DNA of 64,000 bases, taken from assembly GCF_023856365.1 (NCBI RefSeq), contig NC_064542.1, positions 9,231,363-9,295,362 of the forward strand, written 5' to 3'. This document shows, one piece after another, positions 1-12,509 of this stretch (position 1 is the stretch's first letter; each line of letters begins with the position of its first letter). The notes below the pieces were generated by a model. That model ran no database searches, was not told the origin of the DNA, and worked only from the letters and a program-made list of their open reading frames with translations. Made by a program: the position numbers and the translations under genes. The stretch is from Brienomyrus brachyistius (taxonomy: Eukaryota > Chordata > Actinopteri > Osteoglossiformes > Mormyridae).

Positions 1-2989
1 GGAGTATTTTCTCCCCCTAGATAATGTCAGTAACCTTGAAATACAAATCGCCTGACACTGATGTTCACATAAATCTACAATATACCCCTATTCTATACGC
101 CACTCTCATCAATGTCATTCAATGAATGGCCATTCAAATAATAATAATGATACCAATAATAATAATAATAATGCCGGTTACATTAAGATGTTATGCCACC
201 CCGGCCAGGTCGCACTGAGGTGCACAAAGTGTTTTGATTTAATTTAAAAAATGAAAGATTCACTGGGAATGCAGTGCCAGATTCTGTGTTAGGCTATGCC
301 AGGACCACCCTTTAAGTCCCTGGGCTGGCTGGAGCAAGCGGAAAGGAAGAAATAGGGGGGCGGCAGAAGCGGATTAAAATTCCCATGTCCAAGTCACAAG
401 GGGGCCCGCTTCAGAGACACAGATAACGGGATTAGCGCCGGCACAGCTACATGTCCGCGGCACGCACAGCTGGGGTCCTGACGGACTCCATTATGCATCC
501 TAAATGACAGAAATTTGTATACCTCATGCACTTAACCTCTGCGACTGCTTCCGGAATGGGCCAAGCAGCTTTTAAAAGCTGATAAACTAAGTCCTCACAC
601 AATTAATATGGGGGTAAAAAAACCAAATAAGCTAATATTCAAATGTGTGCCTTTTTTTTTTACTTCAAGATTTAAGTCTATGATAGCCATTACCAGTGTA
701 AAGCATTCAAATTGAAATTTCCTTCCTTTGAGCTCCAAAATTCTTCAGAAATCTTGGACACGAGAGATAAACATTAACTGCTTTCCAGTTACTCCATTAA
801 CTAGAGACATCAGTATACAAATATCGGCACCCAAAAGCAAATAGGAAGATACACCATATTACCTCTGCACAACATCTCAAATTACTTGAAGGTGATGTAC
901 AGCCATTTTAATTTAAATTCATTTTTCCCCATCAGTTAGATTTTGACCATAAATTCTATTATGTACTGCTAGAATGAGGAAATAGAGGGTTCAGTTACAG
1001 TCATCTGTACTCAAAGAATACAGCCATGCATGTCCAAATCCAATCTTACATAACAGTTACAAATTTGTGCAAAATCAATCCTTGTGAGTGCCATTTAATT
1101 GAGAAGAGTGCTAGAAATTTCTGCATAAACTAGCGTGAAATGGTAAAACTGCATCTCCACATTTAACTAAAAAGTAAAGACGGCAGTCACATGTGACTGG
1201 CTCTCGAATGTCACTGATCACAATATGACATTTTATTCAATCCTGCAGTGTTTTACTGGATCCTTTTATTTTCCTGGCTGAGGTCATAACCCATCCATTT
1301 AACCGGTCAGTTTTCCCAGTGCAAGAAAACACTTCTTTCTTTACTTGTAAACAAGTGGTGAAAGTCAAATTGATCATTTATTTTAAGAGGAATCCTTACA
1401 GGTATTGCAGAAGATATTTCCTGCAACAATCACATGGGCTTAAAATGTTCGTTTTGTGTTTCTTTCCGAGAATATGTTTGTTAGAGTAATCATTTTGGAA
1501 ACAGGCAGAGGAAGAACTGTAATACATACATATAAACCAGAAAATTGTCCTGTGGGTTATAATTGAAATTTTTGAATAATTTCAGTATGAAGAAAGACTG
1601 ATGTGATTCTGTGTATCAGCATATTAAATATGTATTATTACCGATTAAGACCCAAAAATAAATGTAAAATGTACTTCAGTCATGATAAACAAATGGTTAT
1701 TATATAGCATTATAACATTACTATTACATATTAGTAATTATCAGCCATATAAATGAGAAGTCGCCACCAAAAACACTCACAACAGCGTACACATTGGTAT
1801 TGACATCAATTGTAAAAGGGCAGTAGCTACATTAAAACATTTATTTATGATAATATCAATTACAAATTATGATGGAAGATTTTAGTATTATTAGACTCTA
1901 ACAATAAATTCAAAATTTCCGGTCTGAAAATGAATTCTTGTTAGGAGCAAATTTCATTTTTAACTTGCTTATTATTTGACCTGAAAGAGGTTTGCATATT
2001 TAAATAAAACAACAAGCAGTATTTTCCACAGATTCCCACAATCAATGACAATTACACGGATTCGTGACCCTGTCTGAATTGGGATATGAAAGCCACAGTC
2101 AATTAACGACTCTTGGGTTGATGCAGAACTGTCATCTGTAGCTTAGATCTGAAAATGGCTGAGAATGTGATACAGCATCTTCCATTTCATCTGTGCAACC
2201 GACCAACGTACCTGGCCAGGTCTGAGCCAAAGCAAATAAAGCCAATGCACTTTTAATGAATATTCTAAAGCAGGTACATGAAAATCAAATCCCGTATAAA
2301 TATGTTTACTAATTAATATGGTGTCTATTTGACACTAATGGATTTTAGTTCACCAAAAACAAGTGCCAGACATGTTTCAAGTCATTAGATATGTCGAAGG
2401 CATAAATGAAAAAATTAAAAGGAAAAACAAAACCACTTCTAATAAGCAGCATTATTTAGATACATTTTTTTAAAATACAAAATTTACACAACTTATACAC
2501 TATTTCTACATATTTCTGCTACTTTTAATTTCTTAAAACAATGTGCAAACATCCTTTTAAGAGATTACATCAAGTGATGATGGCGGAAGCACAACACAGT
2601 GCAAAAAGTAAATATGAGAATAACTCAGAAATCATTCATATTTTATTATAACAAGTATGCTCATCTTTGAGACATTTTTAGTTTTTGGTTCTGCTTTAAT
2701 TGCATCTTGCTTCCAGCTGGGATGCAAAATAATCTTACTATGTGCTTATGTAGAAGGCCTCTACTGTCCTGCTGCCATTAGTAGCCAAGTCAAAGTCAGG
2801 TTCAGAACCACCTCTCAAGTAAACAAGGAAGGGGCATTCAAGCAACAAGGAATGTAAGGAGCCTGAAGCAGTGTGAGGGGTATAGAGATACTGTATAAAT
2901 ATAGTTTGGCTCACCTGAATGTACAACAAGGGCTATGGTACCAAACTCCTGGAAAGCAGCTAGATCCTATTCCATTCTGGATGTGCCCT

Positions 2990-5335
2990 TGGTGTAAGTA
3001 CGTTGGAGTTCATCTCCGTGACTAAGAGGGACTTCTCCCTTCGACCTCGAGTCATAGCATGGGCTCTGACTGCTGTCATGCCTATCCACTGAACATCAGC
3101 TCAGAATACTTGGCCTTCTTGGAGACCTTGAGTAGGGTGCTGGAAGGTAATCCCTTTGGGGTCTCTAATGTTTTACAGGGGGAAATGTAATGCTCCCACG
3201 GGTAACAACAATGAAAACTGGAAGACTGGGTGAAAGGGCCTGATCGGAACCCAAATAGTTCTTTGTTATTGGACTTGTTCGAGCGTAAGAGTGTTCATGT
3301 GAGCACCTGGCACCAGAATAGATTAGATCATAACTTGATGATCTATATTGTAGTCACATCATCAGATCTGTGACCACATGTCATGGACATGTCAGGTGAA
3401 AAAAGGACCTGAGCTGTCACCTGCTCACAAAACATACAACATGGTGGGTAGTTGGATCAGATGGCGAAGGAAAATACTGACAGACCTGGTAGACCCAAAT
3501 GTTTTTTGGGGTCTGTTGGGAGCGTCTGGCAGAGGCCCCTGTCCAAAATATCTACAACTTGCACCTCTGGTAGAATTTCTTTTACATTCCAAGGGAGCTT
3601 GAAGACGTTGATTCAGAGTGGGCTGAATTGCTGAGGCAGCTGTTCAGAACTGTGGCTGTAAAGTTATGGGTGTCTGTTATGGCGTCAACCCCCAAACCTG
3701 GTGGTGGATGCCGGCAGTAAAGGGAGCTGTCAAGATGAAGAAGGCCTTCCGAGCTTGGCAAGCATGTGGGATTCTGGGGGCAGCTGATAGGTACCGACAG
3801 GCCAAGCTGAGTGCAGCTTTAGCAGTTGTGGGAGCAAAAACTCAAGTGTGGGAGGCATTTGGTGAGGCTACGGAAAATGATTTTCGGTCAGCCTCAAAGG
3901 GATTCTGGAAAGCTGACAGGCTACTCTGGAGGGGGATGCAGGACTTTATCCATACTGCTTACAGCAGGAATAGAGTGCTATTAACCTCAACTGGGGATAT
4001 AGTAGGACAGTTAAAAGAGTACTTCAAAGACCTCTGGAATCCCACTGAGAAGCCTTCCTTGGAGGTCATATAAGTGGAGAACTTGGAGGAGGACCCATCC
4101 ATCACTATGGCTGAGGTTGCTGAAATTCTTCAGTGGTAAAGTGCTATATAGGTAGATGAGATTCACCCTGAGTGTCTGCAGGCTCTGAATATTGTTGGGC
4201 TGACATGCCTTCTCAACACTCCATGGAGGTCAGGGACAGGCCTCCGGGTTGAAAAACTGGAGTGATGGTCCTAATGTATAAGAAAGGAGACTGGAGAGTT
4301 TGCTCCAACTTCAGGGTATCACATTTCCTCCCTGAGGAAGGCATATGACAGGATTCTGGAGAGGAGGACCCGTCAATTAGTCAGACCTTGGATGCAGGAG
4401 GAACAATGCAGAATTTGTTCTGGTTGTGAAAAACTGGACCAGCTCTTTACCCTCACAAGGATACTGAAGTGTTTGTGGGAATTTGCCCAACCAGTCTATA
4501 TGTGTTTAGTGGACTTGCTTCTGGAATATGGGCAGCTGGACCCACTGTTAAGTCAGGTTCCTGTATAACTGGAACAGGAGTTTGGCTCACGATGCGAGCA
4601 GAAAATCATACCTGTTCCTGGTGAGTGTTGGATTCTGCCAGCACTGCTCTTTGTCACTGCTTCTGTTCATAATTTTTATGGATAAAATTTCTAGGCACAG
4701 TCAAGGGGTGGAAGGTGTCCAGTTCAGTGACCTCGGGATCTTATCTCTGCATTTTGCAGATGATGTGGTCCTGCTGGCTTCATCGAGCTGTGACTTGGAA
4801 CATGCACTGGGAAGGTTTGCAGCCAAGCGTGAAGCAACTGGAATGAGAATCAGCGCCTCTAAGTTGGAGGCCATGGAGGCCCCTACCCCCACTTATGGTC
4901 ATGAGCTCTAGGTAGTGACCAAAAGAATGAGTGGCAGAAATGCGCTTGCTCCGCAGGGTGTCTGGGCTCAGCCTTAGAGCTAGGGTGAGGATCTGAGTGA
5001 ATCAGAATGGGGCTTACAGTACAGCCGCTGCTCCTCCACATGGAAAGGAATCAGCTGAGGTGATTCCAGCACCTGTATATGATGCCTCCTGGAAGCCTCC
5101 CCAGATACTTTGGGCATGTCCAACTGGGAGGAGACCCTGGAGCAGATCTAAGACATGCAGGAGAAATTACCTCTCTTGCTTGGCCTGGAAATGCCTTGGT
5201 ATCCTTTCAGAGGAACCAGAGGAGGTAGCTGAGGAGAGGGAGGACTGAGGACCTCTGTTTATACTGCTGCCCCTAGAACCTGGACATGGATCAGTGGCAG
5301 AAAATGGATGGATTGATGGATGGATGGTTGGCTGG
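2990..5335 (+). mobile_element. Rex3-like LINE (RTE clade), 5'-truncated and decayed
   Basis: Pieces of one non-LTR retrotransposon ORF lie in order across frames. They are an endonuclease-like segment with GSWIRWRRKI (about 3440), a linker with RYRQAKLSAAL and LLTSTGDIVGQLKEYFKDLW (3700-4060), reverse-transcriptase pieces around 4580-4910 with the catalytic motif FADDVVLLASS, then HPTGRRP-like and RRNYLSCLAWKCLGI blocks near 5110-5210. The element ends in (GATG)n-type repeats at about 5300-5335, the 3' tail known for fish Rex3. Stops and frameshifts break the ORF in many places, so it is inactive. The 5' limit is approximate. It sits on the strand opposite to unc5a. Confidence 0.85.
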
Positions 5336-6712
5336 ATGAAGCATGGACAAATCCCACTTTTGGTATGGTGCAGATCTCACCATGACAGCTGGAAGACCTA
5401 AAGGTGCCCTGGTTCAAGTTTTCCCAGGGAGGGGTGCCGTGAGTTTGTCAAATAGAATCATTAGTAATATAATCAGATACTAACTTTTATAAAGCTTGAA
5501 CATTTTTCAAGACTGCCAACCTACACTGAGAGAAAACTTGTATACCTGGATATTTTTACCATTGAAATCTAATATGCTTACAAATAAACACAGAAGTAAA
5601 TAATTTGACAATTAAAACAAATAAAATAAACAATTCCACCAAATGCGTAGTTATGCCAAAAATATATAATAGGTCTATCAGGCACTCTAGTTTATTTGTT
5701 ACGAGTGTGCAAAAGTGAATTGTTTGCAAAGCAGGTGGGTAATTTGCATGCCCATTTAATCAGTAATTATACACTGTAGGTACAATAAAATAACAAGAAA
5801 ATAATGCTTTGCGAACTAATCTCTACCATTTCTGCATGAAAGGTCATAATTCTTCTTCATTGTAGTCATTATGAGCTCCTCTAAGTTTTCCCGCAAGTCC
5901 AGAAAAAAAAATAAAATCAAAATTCAACTCTGCCCTACAGTGTTGGAAATTACTTTGATAACTGGATAATTTCCATAACCAAGTTAAATGGCATCTAAAT
6001 TGGAAGTCATTTTTACATTTTGTAGATATCATTTGGAAAAGAATTGAATGACCAGTGAATATTAAAATGTCACAAAAAACAGATTTGTGAAAATGGGGAT
6101 TCAAGTGTCAAAATTGCGAAGAAAACTAATTGAAGAAGTTAAATAATTTTGTTCTGAAATAACTGTTTAAATGAAATGATAGTCACTTTTTATTTCCCGA
6201 AATTACCCAATGACAGGTAAGTATTATGGGTGTGCTCCTGGTCCCCCCCCCCCACGGTGACACAGGCATGCCGCTAAGGTGAGTGGGGGCATGGGCGTGA
6301 TTGACTGACACCCCATTTAGATTGCTCTCTGCCGCACACCTGCCACATCCTGCCTAAGCGATCATGAAAAATTAATTTATAGAAGATACAAGGAATATTT
6401 TACAAATATGAGTTCATAGCCATTCTGATATGCTGAGAACAGGAACAGAATTTAATTCTGTTTTTATGAGAACGATACATGCAATCATTAGTTTGTAAAA
6501 ATTGTTTAGAAGACTATATTTCATATAGTTTTATTACGGCCAAGTATACGGATACCACTTTGTTTCATTATAGTTTTTGCACTCGGAGCTATATACAAAA
6601 GAAACAAGTGAAGAATGACAATTAAGTAAAAACTACTAAACTACAAAAAAACACCGATGTAATAAAACAGGGTAAAGCTTAGATTTATAAAATCGTCTCT
6701 TTTTTACACTTT

Positions 6713-6830
6713 TTACTGGGTTGGGACTCAGAAGGTTGCCGGTTCATATGCCTGGGTCAGAGTGATCCCTCCATTGGGCTCTTGAGCAAGGCCATTAACC
6801 CCAATGTGTAGGCAGCTTGACACGTCCAAA
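6713..6830 (+). mobile_element. fragment of a second tRNA-like SINE family
   Basis: It shares ACTCAGAAGGTTGCCGGTTC and CTTGAGCAAGGCCATTAACC with the copies near 12000 and 12320. The B-box-like GGTTCATATGCC is degenerate. Confidence 0.55.
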
Positions 6831-6988
6831 CGTTTGACCGGTACTGTAGTTCTGATGGGCTATATACAGCATACGCTGAGCACATTACATGAAGTTTGAC
6901 CAAAACGCTAAAAAGGTGGGTGTTGAAGAATAAAATGTAAAGTTTAATCTGATAATATATCTATGTATATTTTGGTATTTATATATAT

Positions 6989-7338
6989 CCATCCATCCAT
7001 CCATCCATTTTCCAAACCACTTATCCTATTGGGTCGCGGGGGGTCCGGAGCCTATCCCGGAAGCAATGGGCACGAGGCAGGGAACAACCCAGGATGGGGG
7101 GCCAGCCCATCGCAGGGCACACTCACACACCATTCACTCACACACGCACACCTATGGGCAATTTAGCGACTCCAATTAGCCTCAGCATGTTTTTGGACTG
7201 TGGGGGGAAACCGGAGTACCCGGAGGAAACCCCACAACGACATGGGGAGAACATGCAAACTCCACACACATGTGACTCGAACCCGGGTCCCAGAGGTGTG
7301 AGGCAACAGTGCTAACCACTGCACCACCATGCCGCCCC
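6989..7338 (-). mobile_element. tRNA-derived SINE, full length, minus
   Basis: This is a near-complete copy of the family also present at 25366 and 35292. Read on the minus strand it starts GGGGCGGCATGGTGGTGCAG with tRNA-like A and B boxes. Its body contains GTGTGGAGTTTGCATGTTC, and it ends GGATAAGTGGTTTGGAAAAT before a (GGAT)n tail. Its head abuts an (AT)n array directly. Confidence 0.85.

Positions 7339-7341
<3 letters not shown>

Positions 7342-7404
<63 letters not shown>
7342..7404. repeat. (AT)n microsatellite, ~63 bp
   Basis: This is pure alternating A/T directly beside the SINE head. It creates spurious open frames of alternating Ile and Tyr on both strands. Confidence 0.97.
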
Positions 7405-7608
<204 letters not shown>

Positions 7609-7800
7609 CCAAATGCTTATCCAGAACAGGGTTGCAGGGAACCTGCAGCCACATTAAAATCCCAGAGGGGATGCTAGTCCACCACAGGACACACATACAC
7701 AAATACGAGCAATTTAGACTTATCAGCTAGCCTGACTACATTGTCTTCCTACTACAGGAGGAAATCCAAACAACACAAGAAAAGTGTGTAAACTCCGTGC
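7609..7800 (-). mobile_element. degenerate SINE-like remnant, minus
   Basis: The order of segments matches minus-oriented teleost SINEs: AAATGCTTATCCAGAACAGG, then CACCACAGGACACACATACA, then CAATTTAGA, then AGGAGGAAATCCAAACA and GTAAACTCCGTGCAGAA. It is clearly older than the intact copies. Confidence 0.6.
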
Positions 7801-7905
7801 AGAACTAATGCAGATTGGTGGGTTTCTTTCATTTCTTCTTGCTTAAGCGCATACAGAGTAACTGAAGATACCAGAAACGCTTTGTTGGTTTGCTGACAGC
7901 CCTGC

Positions 7906-8037
7906 TGGGGTGGGTTTCCCAAACGCTTCCCTTAGCAGCTTACATGCTAGCTGGACCCATTCAGTTGCATGTTTCTGACTATGTACAGTATGTTGCTAAT
8001 ATAGGTAGCAACTATGTTTTTCGGAAGCGCACCCCCA
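7906..8037. mobile_element. small foldback/MITE-like repeat
   Basis: The left end TGGGGTGGGTTTCCCAAACG is complementary to the right end CGGAAGCGCACCCCCA. The interior has AGCAACT/AGTTGCTA-type arms. It resembles a common fish dispersed repeat with a GGGTTTCCCAAA start. Confidence 0.5.
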
Positions 8038-9389
8038 TTCAAATTAGGGTTGTTTTTTTGTATGTTTGTTTGTTTTGTTATCATGGTGGACGATTTGCCT
8101 ACGACCTCTGGGTACGAACGTGAGCTGAATTACCTCCCATCCAGCTTTTTGGGTATCTTGTTTATTTCAGGTGAAATCCATTAAAGCATTTATTCTGATC
8201 TTGGGTTCATATTTCAGTTTGGAATTTCCGCCATATAAAAATCTGCTGCAGTTAATAATGACAGTAATACATTAGCACATTTGTTCAATTATCGCCTCAT
8301 AGCACTTAGTTAATCCCCCAATGCTACTGTACCTGGTTGCCTACAAAATAGCATTAATATCCTCCTCAACGCTTTATTGCTGGGTGAAAAGAGATTTTTG
8401 TGGATTGGGAAATGCAGAAAGGTCCCCTGAAGGGAAGGACTGAACTGGAAAAATGGTGCATCACAAAACCAATTTAAAATGTGCCGTTGTGTTTTGAGTA
8501 CATCAGCAAAACTTAAATGTCTTTAAAATCCACTCTATATAGGGCAAAGTAAAGTTAAGCAACATTTTTTTTTCATTATATTAATTCCATTATATTAAAT
8601 CTACATAATATGGATTCAATAATTTACTATGAATGTAATATACCAATTATAATTAATCAACCCGTCAAGCGGTGTTATAACTAGCTGACTGATCGATTGA
8701 ATGATCAGTTTAAGTAGATTTCAGGATATTCATTTGCCTGCGAGAAAATCCATGAGAGGCTGGTATGTTTATCCATAAATTAATCGATGGGTAATTCTCT
8801 AAAAAAATGGTTGAGCTCCATGGCAACTGGTTAACTGATAACCTTTGGTCAAGAAGTACTGCAGGGTATGGAACCTAGCTGACTGCGATTAGAACCCAGT
8901 CCTCACTATTGTTTAAAAAGGGTCAGCTAGGTAGATTTAGAGAAGAGATACGGATTATTTGTTTTCATGGTTTCTCTGAACACTTTGCAAAATTCTTCAG
9001 ATATCTTCATTGATGCCCCATTTGTGACTGATTTCTTATTCACACATTAAAAATTAAATATTAGTTATTTGTGATCAGTTGTGCTTAAAGTATCTGTTTA
9101 AATTCTTGGCCTAAATTATTTGGTATAATTTTGTAATTATGAAATCCAAAAAAAGACTTGGAATTTGACAGAATTACTTGACTTAAAGGTGCATCTACAG
9201 TATATATAAACATGTTTTTTTATAGTGATTTGCTTAATTGTGTTTGGAGAGTATATATGTTTGTACTATAAATTGTAACTAATCATGGTATATTTTTTAT
9301 GTTCAGTGTGTGGTCAAAATGTCAACAACAAATATGTCCTGAAACTTGTGAAACTCTATAGGTTTATGCCATTGTGTCCTATCCTTGTT

Positions 9390-9433
9390 CAACGGTGTGT
9401 GTCTTTAATTGCCCCTTGGGGACAAATAAAGTT
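9390..9433 (+). mobile_element. LINE-type 3' end
   Basis: ATTGCCCCTTGGGGACAAAT then AAAGTTATTTGAATT looks like the conserved 3' end of fish CR1/L2-type retroposons (GGGGAxAAATAAAGT). It is followed at once by an 11-bp tandem tail. Confidence 0.6.
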
Positions 9434-9525
9434 ATTTGAATTTGAATTGAATTTGAATTGAATTTGAATTGAATTTGAATTGAATTTGAAATGAATTTGA
9501 ATTGAATTTGAATTGAATTTGAATA
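9434..9525. repeat. (GAATTTGAATT)n tandem repeat, 11-bp unit
   Basis: About eight copies of an 11-bp unit, one with a single substitution, extend the 3' end of the adjacent retroposon tail. Confidence 0.92.
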
Positions 9526-10097
9526 TATGGAAAATATAAGTTTTTCCATTTATGGTGATAAATGGTACACATTGATGACTCTTATTTTGGGACGGTTTCC
9601 AGATTTATATTAACAGTGTTTTACATATCAACTGGTACTGACCCCCTTCCCCCACACTGTGAACCAGCAATGATAAATGTCTCAACTGGCAAATGAGATC
9701 GGCCACTCAAGTAGACCATCGTGAAGTGGGCTCATTCAGCCTCTCCAGACAGCAGCACTTTTGGGTGCCTCTGTGACACTGGTACTGGAGAAGAATGAGG
9801 TGAAGTGCTGAGGGGGTCGCTGGGAGAGGGTGCTCAATGAGGTCCCCTTTTTAATCTACTAATTAGCCATGCAAATGAGATCTTGACAGTCTGCTTAGCA
9901 CTTCTTGAGGGCATGCATTTGGCGTTAGCGTATAACTATCCTTGGGAAGAAAATGCAATTCAAGGGGAGGCGAATTTAGACTTGTAGGAGCGATGGGCGT
10001 TCCTTATATGAGAAAAGACAAACAGGCCTAAGAGCATCAAAAGGAACAGCCACAATTATAACATATATGCTTAACTCAAGTAAAAACGGCCCCTCAC

Positions 10098-10331
10098 CTT
10101 CAGCGCGTCCTGGGTGTCATCCATGCAGTAGACGCGGATGCTGTACTCCAGTGTGCTGCAGTAGACAGGTGCGAACAAAACCAGCTTGAGCCGTTTGGCA
10201 GCGACCATGCTGAGCGACTCCCCCACAAGGGCAAAGCGGCCCAGATGCTCTGTGAAAACGCGGCACGTCTCCGCTTCCAGCTGGCAGTAGTAAGGGTCAG
10301 ACGGCAGCTCCTCCCCCACCTGTAGCACGTC
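10098..10331 (-). CDS. unc5a: unc5a exon: end of ZU5 and start of UPA domain
   Basis: This exon of 234 bp, phase 0-0, encodes 78 residues from DVLQVGEELPSDPYYCQLEA to CMDDTQDALK. VFTEHLGRFALVG closes ZU5. KRLKLVLFAPVYC and LEYSIRVYC are the first strands of UPA, by analogy with ankyrin/UNC5B structures. The acceptor is TTTGACAG and the donor CTGAAG followed by GTGAGG. This is the last exon found before the left window edge. The family continues with a QLGGQL motif, the rest of UPA and a C-terminal death domain. None of these was seen in 1-10097, so the next intron is at least 10 kb long. Confidence 0.95.
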
Positions 10332-10459
10332 CTGTCAAAGTGGCAGAGGTAAGGGGTTACCTGCTGCTCTGGGCGATAGGGGCCCCGGCACCCATGCTAA
10401 GAAGGTGATAAGATATACGCTCCCATAGGTATGAACTGCTAGCGCATCAAAATGTCTCC

Positions 10460-10621
10460 CAGAGGTAGAAAGTTCAGGTCCAGGAAGTACAACTCCAGAC
10501 CAAGATTTTGTTTCAACCAACCAGTTGTGTACTCACAGGGACACTTCATGTTCAACTGGTTGGTTGAAACAAAGTCTTGGTCTGGATTTGTACTTTCTGG
10601 ACCTGAACTTTCCACCTCTGA
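10460..10621. mobile_element. 160-bp foldback element (MITE or hairpin)
   Basis: Left arm 10460-10527 (AGAGGTAGAAAGTTCAGGTC ... CAACCAACCAGTTG) is almost perfectly complementary to right arm 10553-10621 (CAACTGGTTGGTTG ... GACCTGAACTTTCCACCTCT). A 25-nt loop separates them. Mismatches are few and scattered. It lies 129 bp before the acceptor of the ZU5/UPA exon, within the unc5a transcript. Confidence 0.85.
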
Positions 10622-11999
10622 CGTCTCCTGGACATTTACACTGCATGTAGACTCAGTGGTCACATCGTGCCAGGCAGCACCCCACTTTGTCTCCAGAACT
10701 ACCTTAGTGATTGAGAAGTTGTTTATTTAGTGCCATTTTGGATTGTACATTCCGCTTGTGTCCTCCTTGTTTGATTTAATAAGTCTAGTCATTCTCCTTG
10801 TTCTCATTAACAAGGTGCTTTCAACAACTAAACTGCCGCTGTCTGAATGTTTCCTGTTTCTCACATCCTCTATAAACTCGAGATACTGTAGTATGTAAAA
10901 ATCCAAGGAGGTCTGCAGTTCCTGAGATGCCAACTGAACCCTTTGGCTCTGCCTGCATGCTGTATGTTGCAGTCATTTGCAAGCACATGACTCTCTGATT
11001 GGCTGAACAGGCTGCTTGCATTAACAAGCAGGTCTTCCTAAGACTACTGAGTGTACTGCGTATCAATGCTGACATCCAGTACACTCTTACCAACTTTTCC
11101 AGTTCCTCCACACTGTGCATGAAGTTCGTCTATTTCTGTTACAACTAATATAATTATGGCTTATTCTACTCTTAATGTGAGAACAGCAATGATAATATAT
11201 AGTTATTTAAAAACTCCTGTATAATTACAGTATTGTAATTATAGCAACAATGCAACAACTTAACTCTGCGACAACTGCATCGATCTTCTACAGCTTCTAA
11301 CAAAGTTGTCTGTAAAATGTACTTCTCTATGTGGTAGCAGCTCAAAATTCAAGAATGTTATATATAAATATATATTAATTAGCTTTATGGATATTATAAA
11401 TGCCTAACTCAAACTATGGCTTTGTATCAACAAGACGTCTTTCTGGAATTATTCTGCCATTGGAAACACATCTATGTGAACACAAAGATGTGGACATATG
11501 CCAAAGTTTTGAGAGCACAACATTTGAAAATAAAATTTGCTTAATTTTTTTGTCTTGATGTTTTTGTGTCATCTTGATGTCTTTGAGTCTTTTTATTTGT
11601 GTGTTGTGTTAATGTTTTTGCATTGTGGTAATACTGACGTGTTCTGGGCTGTCAAGGCTACCGTACCGAAGGCTATTTTCAGCAGTACATCAGTGGCAAT
11701 AAACCAAAATAAATTGCAGATTAAGTTTCACAGCTCTTAGTTTTTGATTATCTGCTGGGTGTTCGCATGTAATATCTCACTTTCTGGGATAATTACTCTA
11801 TAACCCCTGAAAATCACATCCTCTTAGTGTGTGTCTGTGACACTACGCCAACGACCAGGTATGAGGCTATTGATGTGATCTGGAGAAGTATATTAAGCCA
11901 CCAAGCGAGAGAGGGAAGAAGGCAGTGGTACATGGACGTGGAATGAAAGTAATTTTCACGTGGCTCTGCAAAAGTTTGTAACAATTTAAGTTTAAATGG

Positions 12000-12191
12000 T
12001 GTGTGACTCAGTGGGTTGGGATGTTGTGCCTCTGATGTGAAGGTCACCAGTTCAAATCCCATGCTTGGCAGGGTGGTTTTACCATCAGCCCCCGGAGCAA
12101 GGCCTTAATCCCAGTTGCTCCAAGGATTGGATGACCCTCTTTCTCCAGCTGTAATGTAGCTTAAGATGAAAGCATCTGCTAAGTAAATGTA
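12000..12191 (+). mobile_element. tRNA-like SINE, second family, copy 1
   Basis: The head TGACTCAGTGGGTTGGGATG and a B-box-like CACCAGTTCAAATCCCATG are followed by GAGCAAGGCCTTAATCCCAG, and the element ends GAAAGCATCTGCTAAGTAAA. The same order recurs at 12316-12509. Confidence 0.7.
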
Positions 12192-12315
12192 GGCCTAATA
12201 TGTAAGTTACTTGGCGTTGGCAGTTGTAGCATCTTAATTCCTTGATTGTTCTGTAAATCCAAAATAAAGCACATGGCCATGGACGAGTAATTCACTCAGA
12301 GAGGCGTGTTCCTAG

Positions 12316-12509
12316 GGGCTGTGCCTGGCTCAGCAGGCTTGGACTGTGCCTCTGATCAGAAGGTTGCTGATTCAAATCCCCTGCTTAGCAGAGTCATGTT
12401 ATTGTTAGACATTTGAGTGATTACCTTAACCCCCAATTGCTCTAGGGACTGATATCTAAATTGCATGTTTCTTTGAAAAAAAAAACATCTTCTAAATGAA
12501 TAAAATGTA
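12316..12509 (+). mobile_element. tRNA-like SINE, second family, copy 2
   Basis: TGGCTCAGCAGGCTTGG, then TTGCTGATTCAAATCCCCTG, ACCTTAACCCCCAATTGCTC and ACATCTTCTAAATGAATAAA run parallel to the copy 125 bp upstream. The two are separate insertions in the same orientation or a diverged tandem pair. Confidence 0.7.

Noticed and set aside
3666..4911. Open frames at 3666-4073 and 4582-4911 as host genes
   Set aside because: They are fragments of the Rex3-like LINE linker and reverse transcriptase.
12000..12065. tRNA gene
   Set aside because: Only the A/B-box-like head of a SINE is present. No complete cloverleaf or anticodon arm could be drawn.
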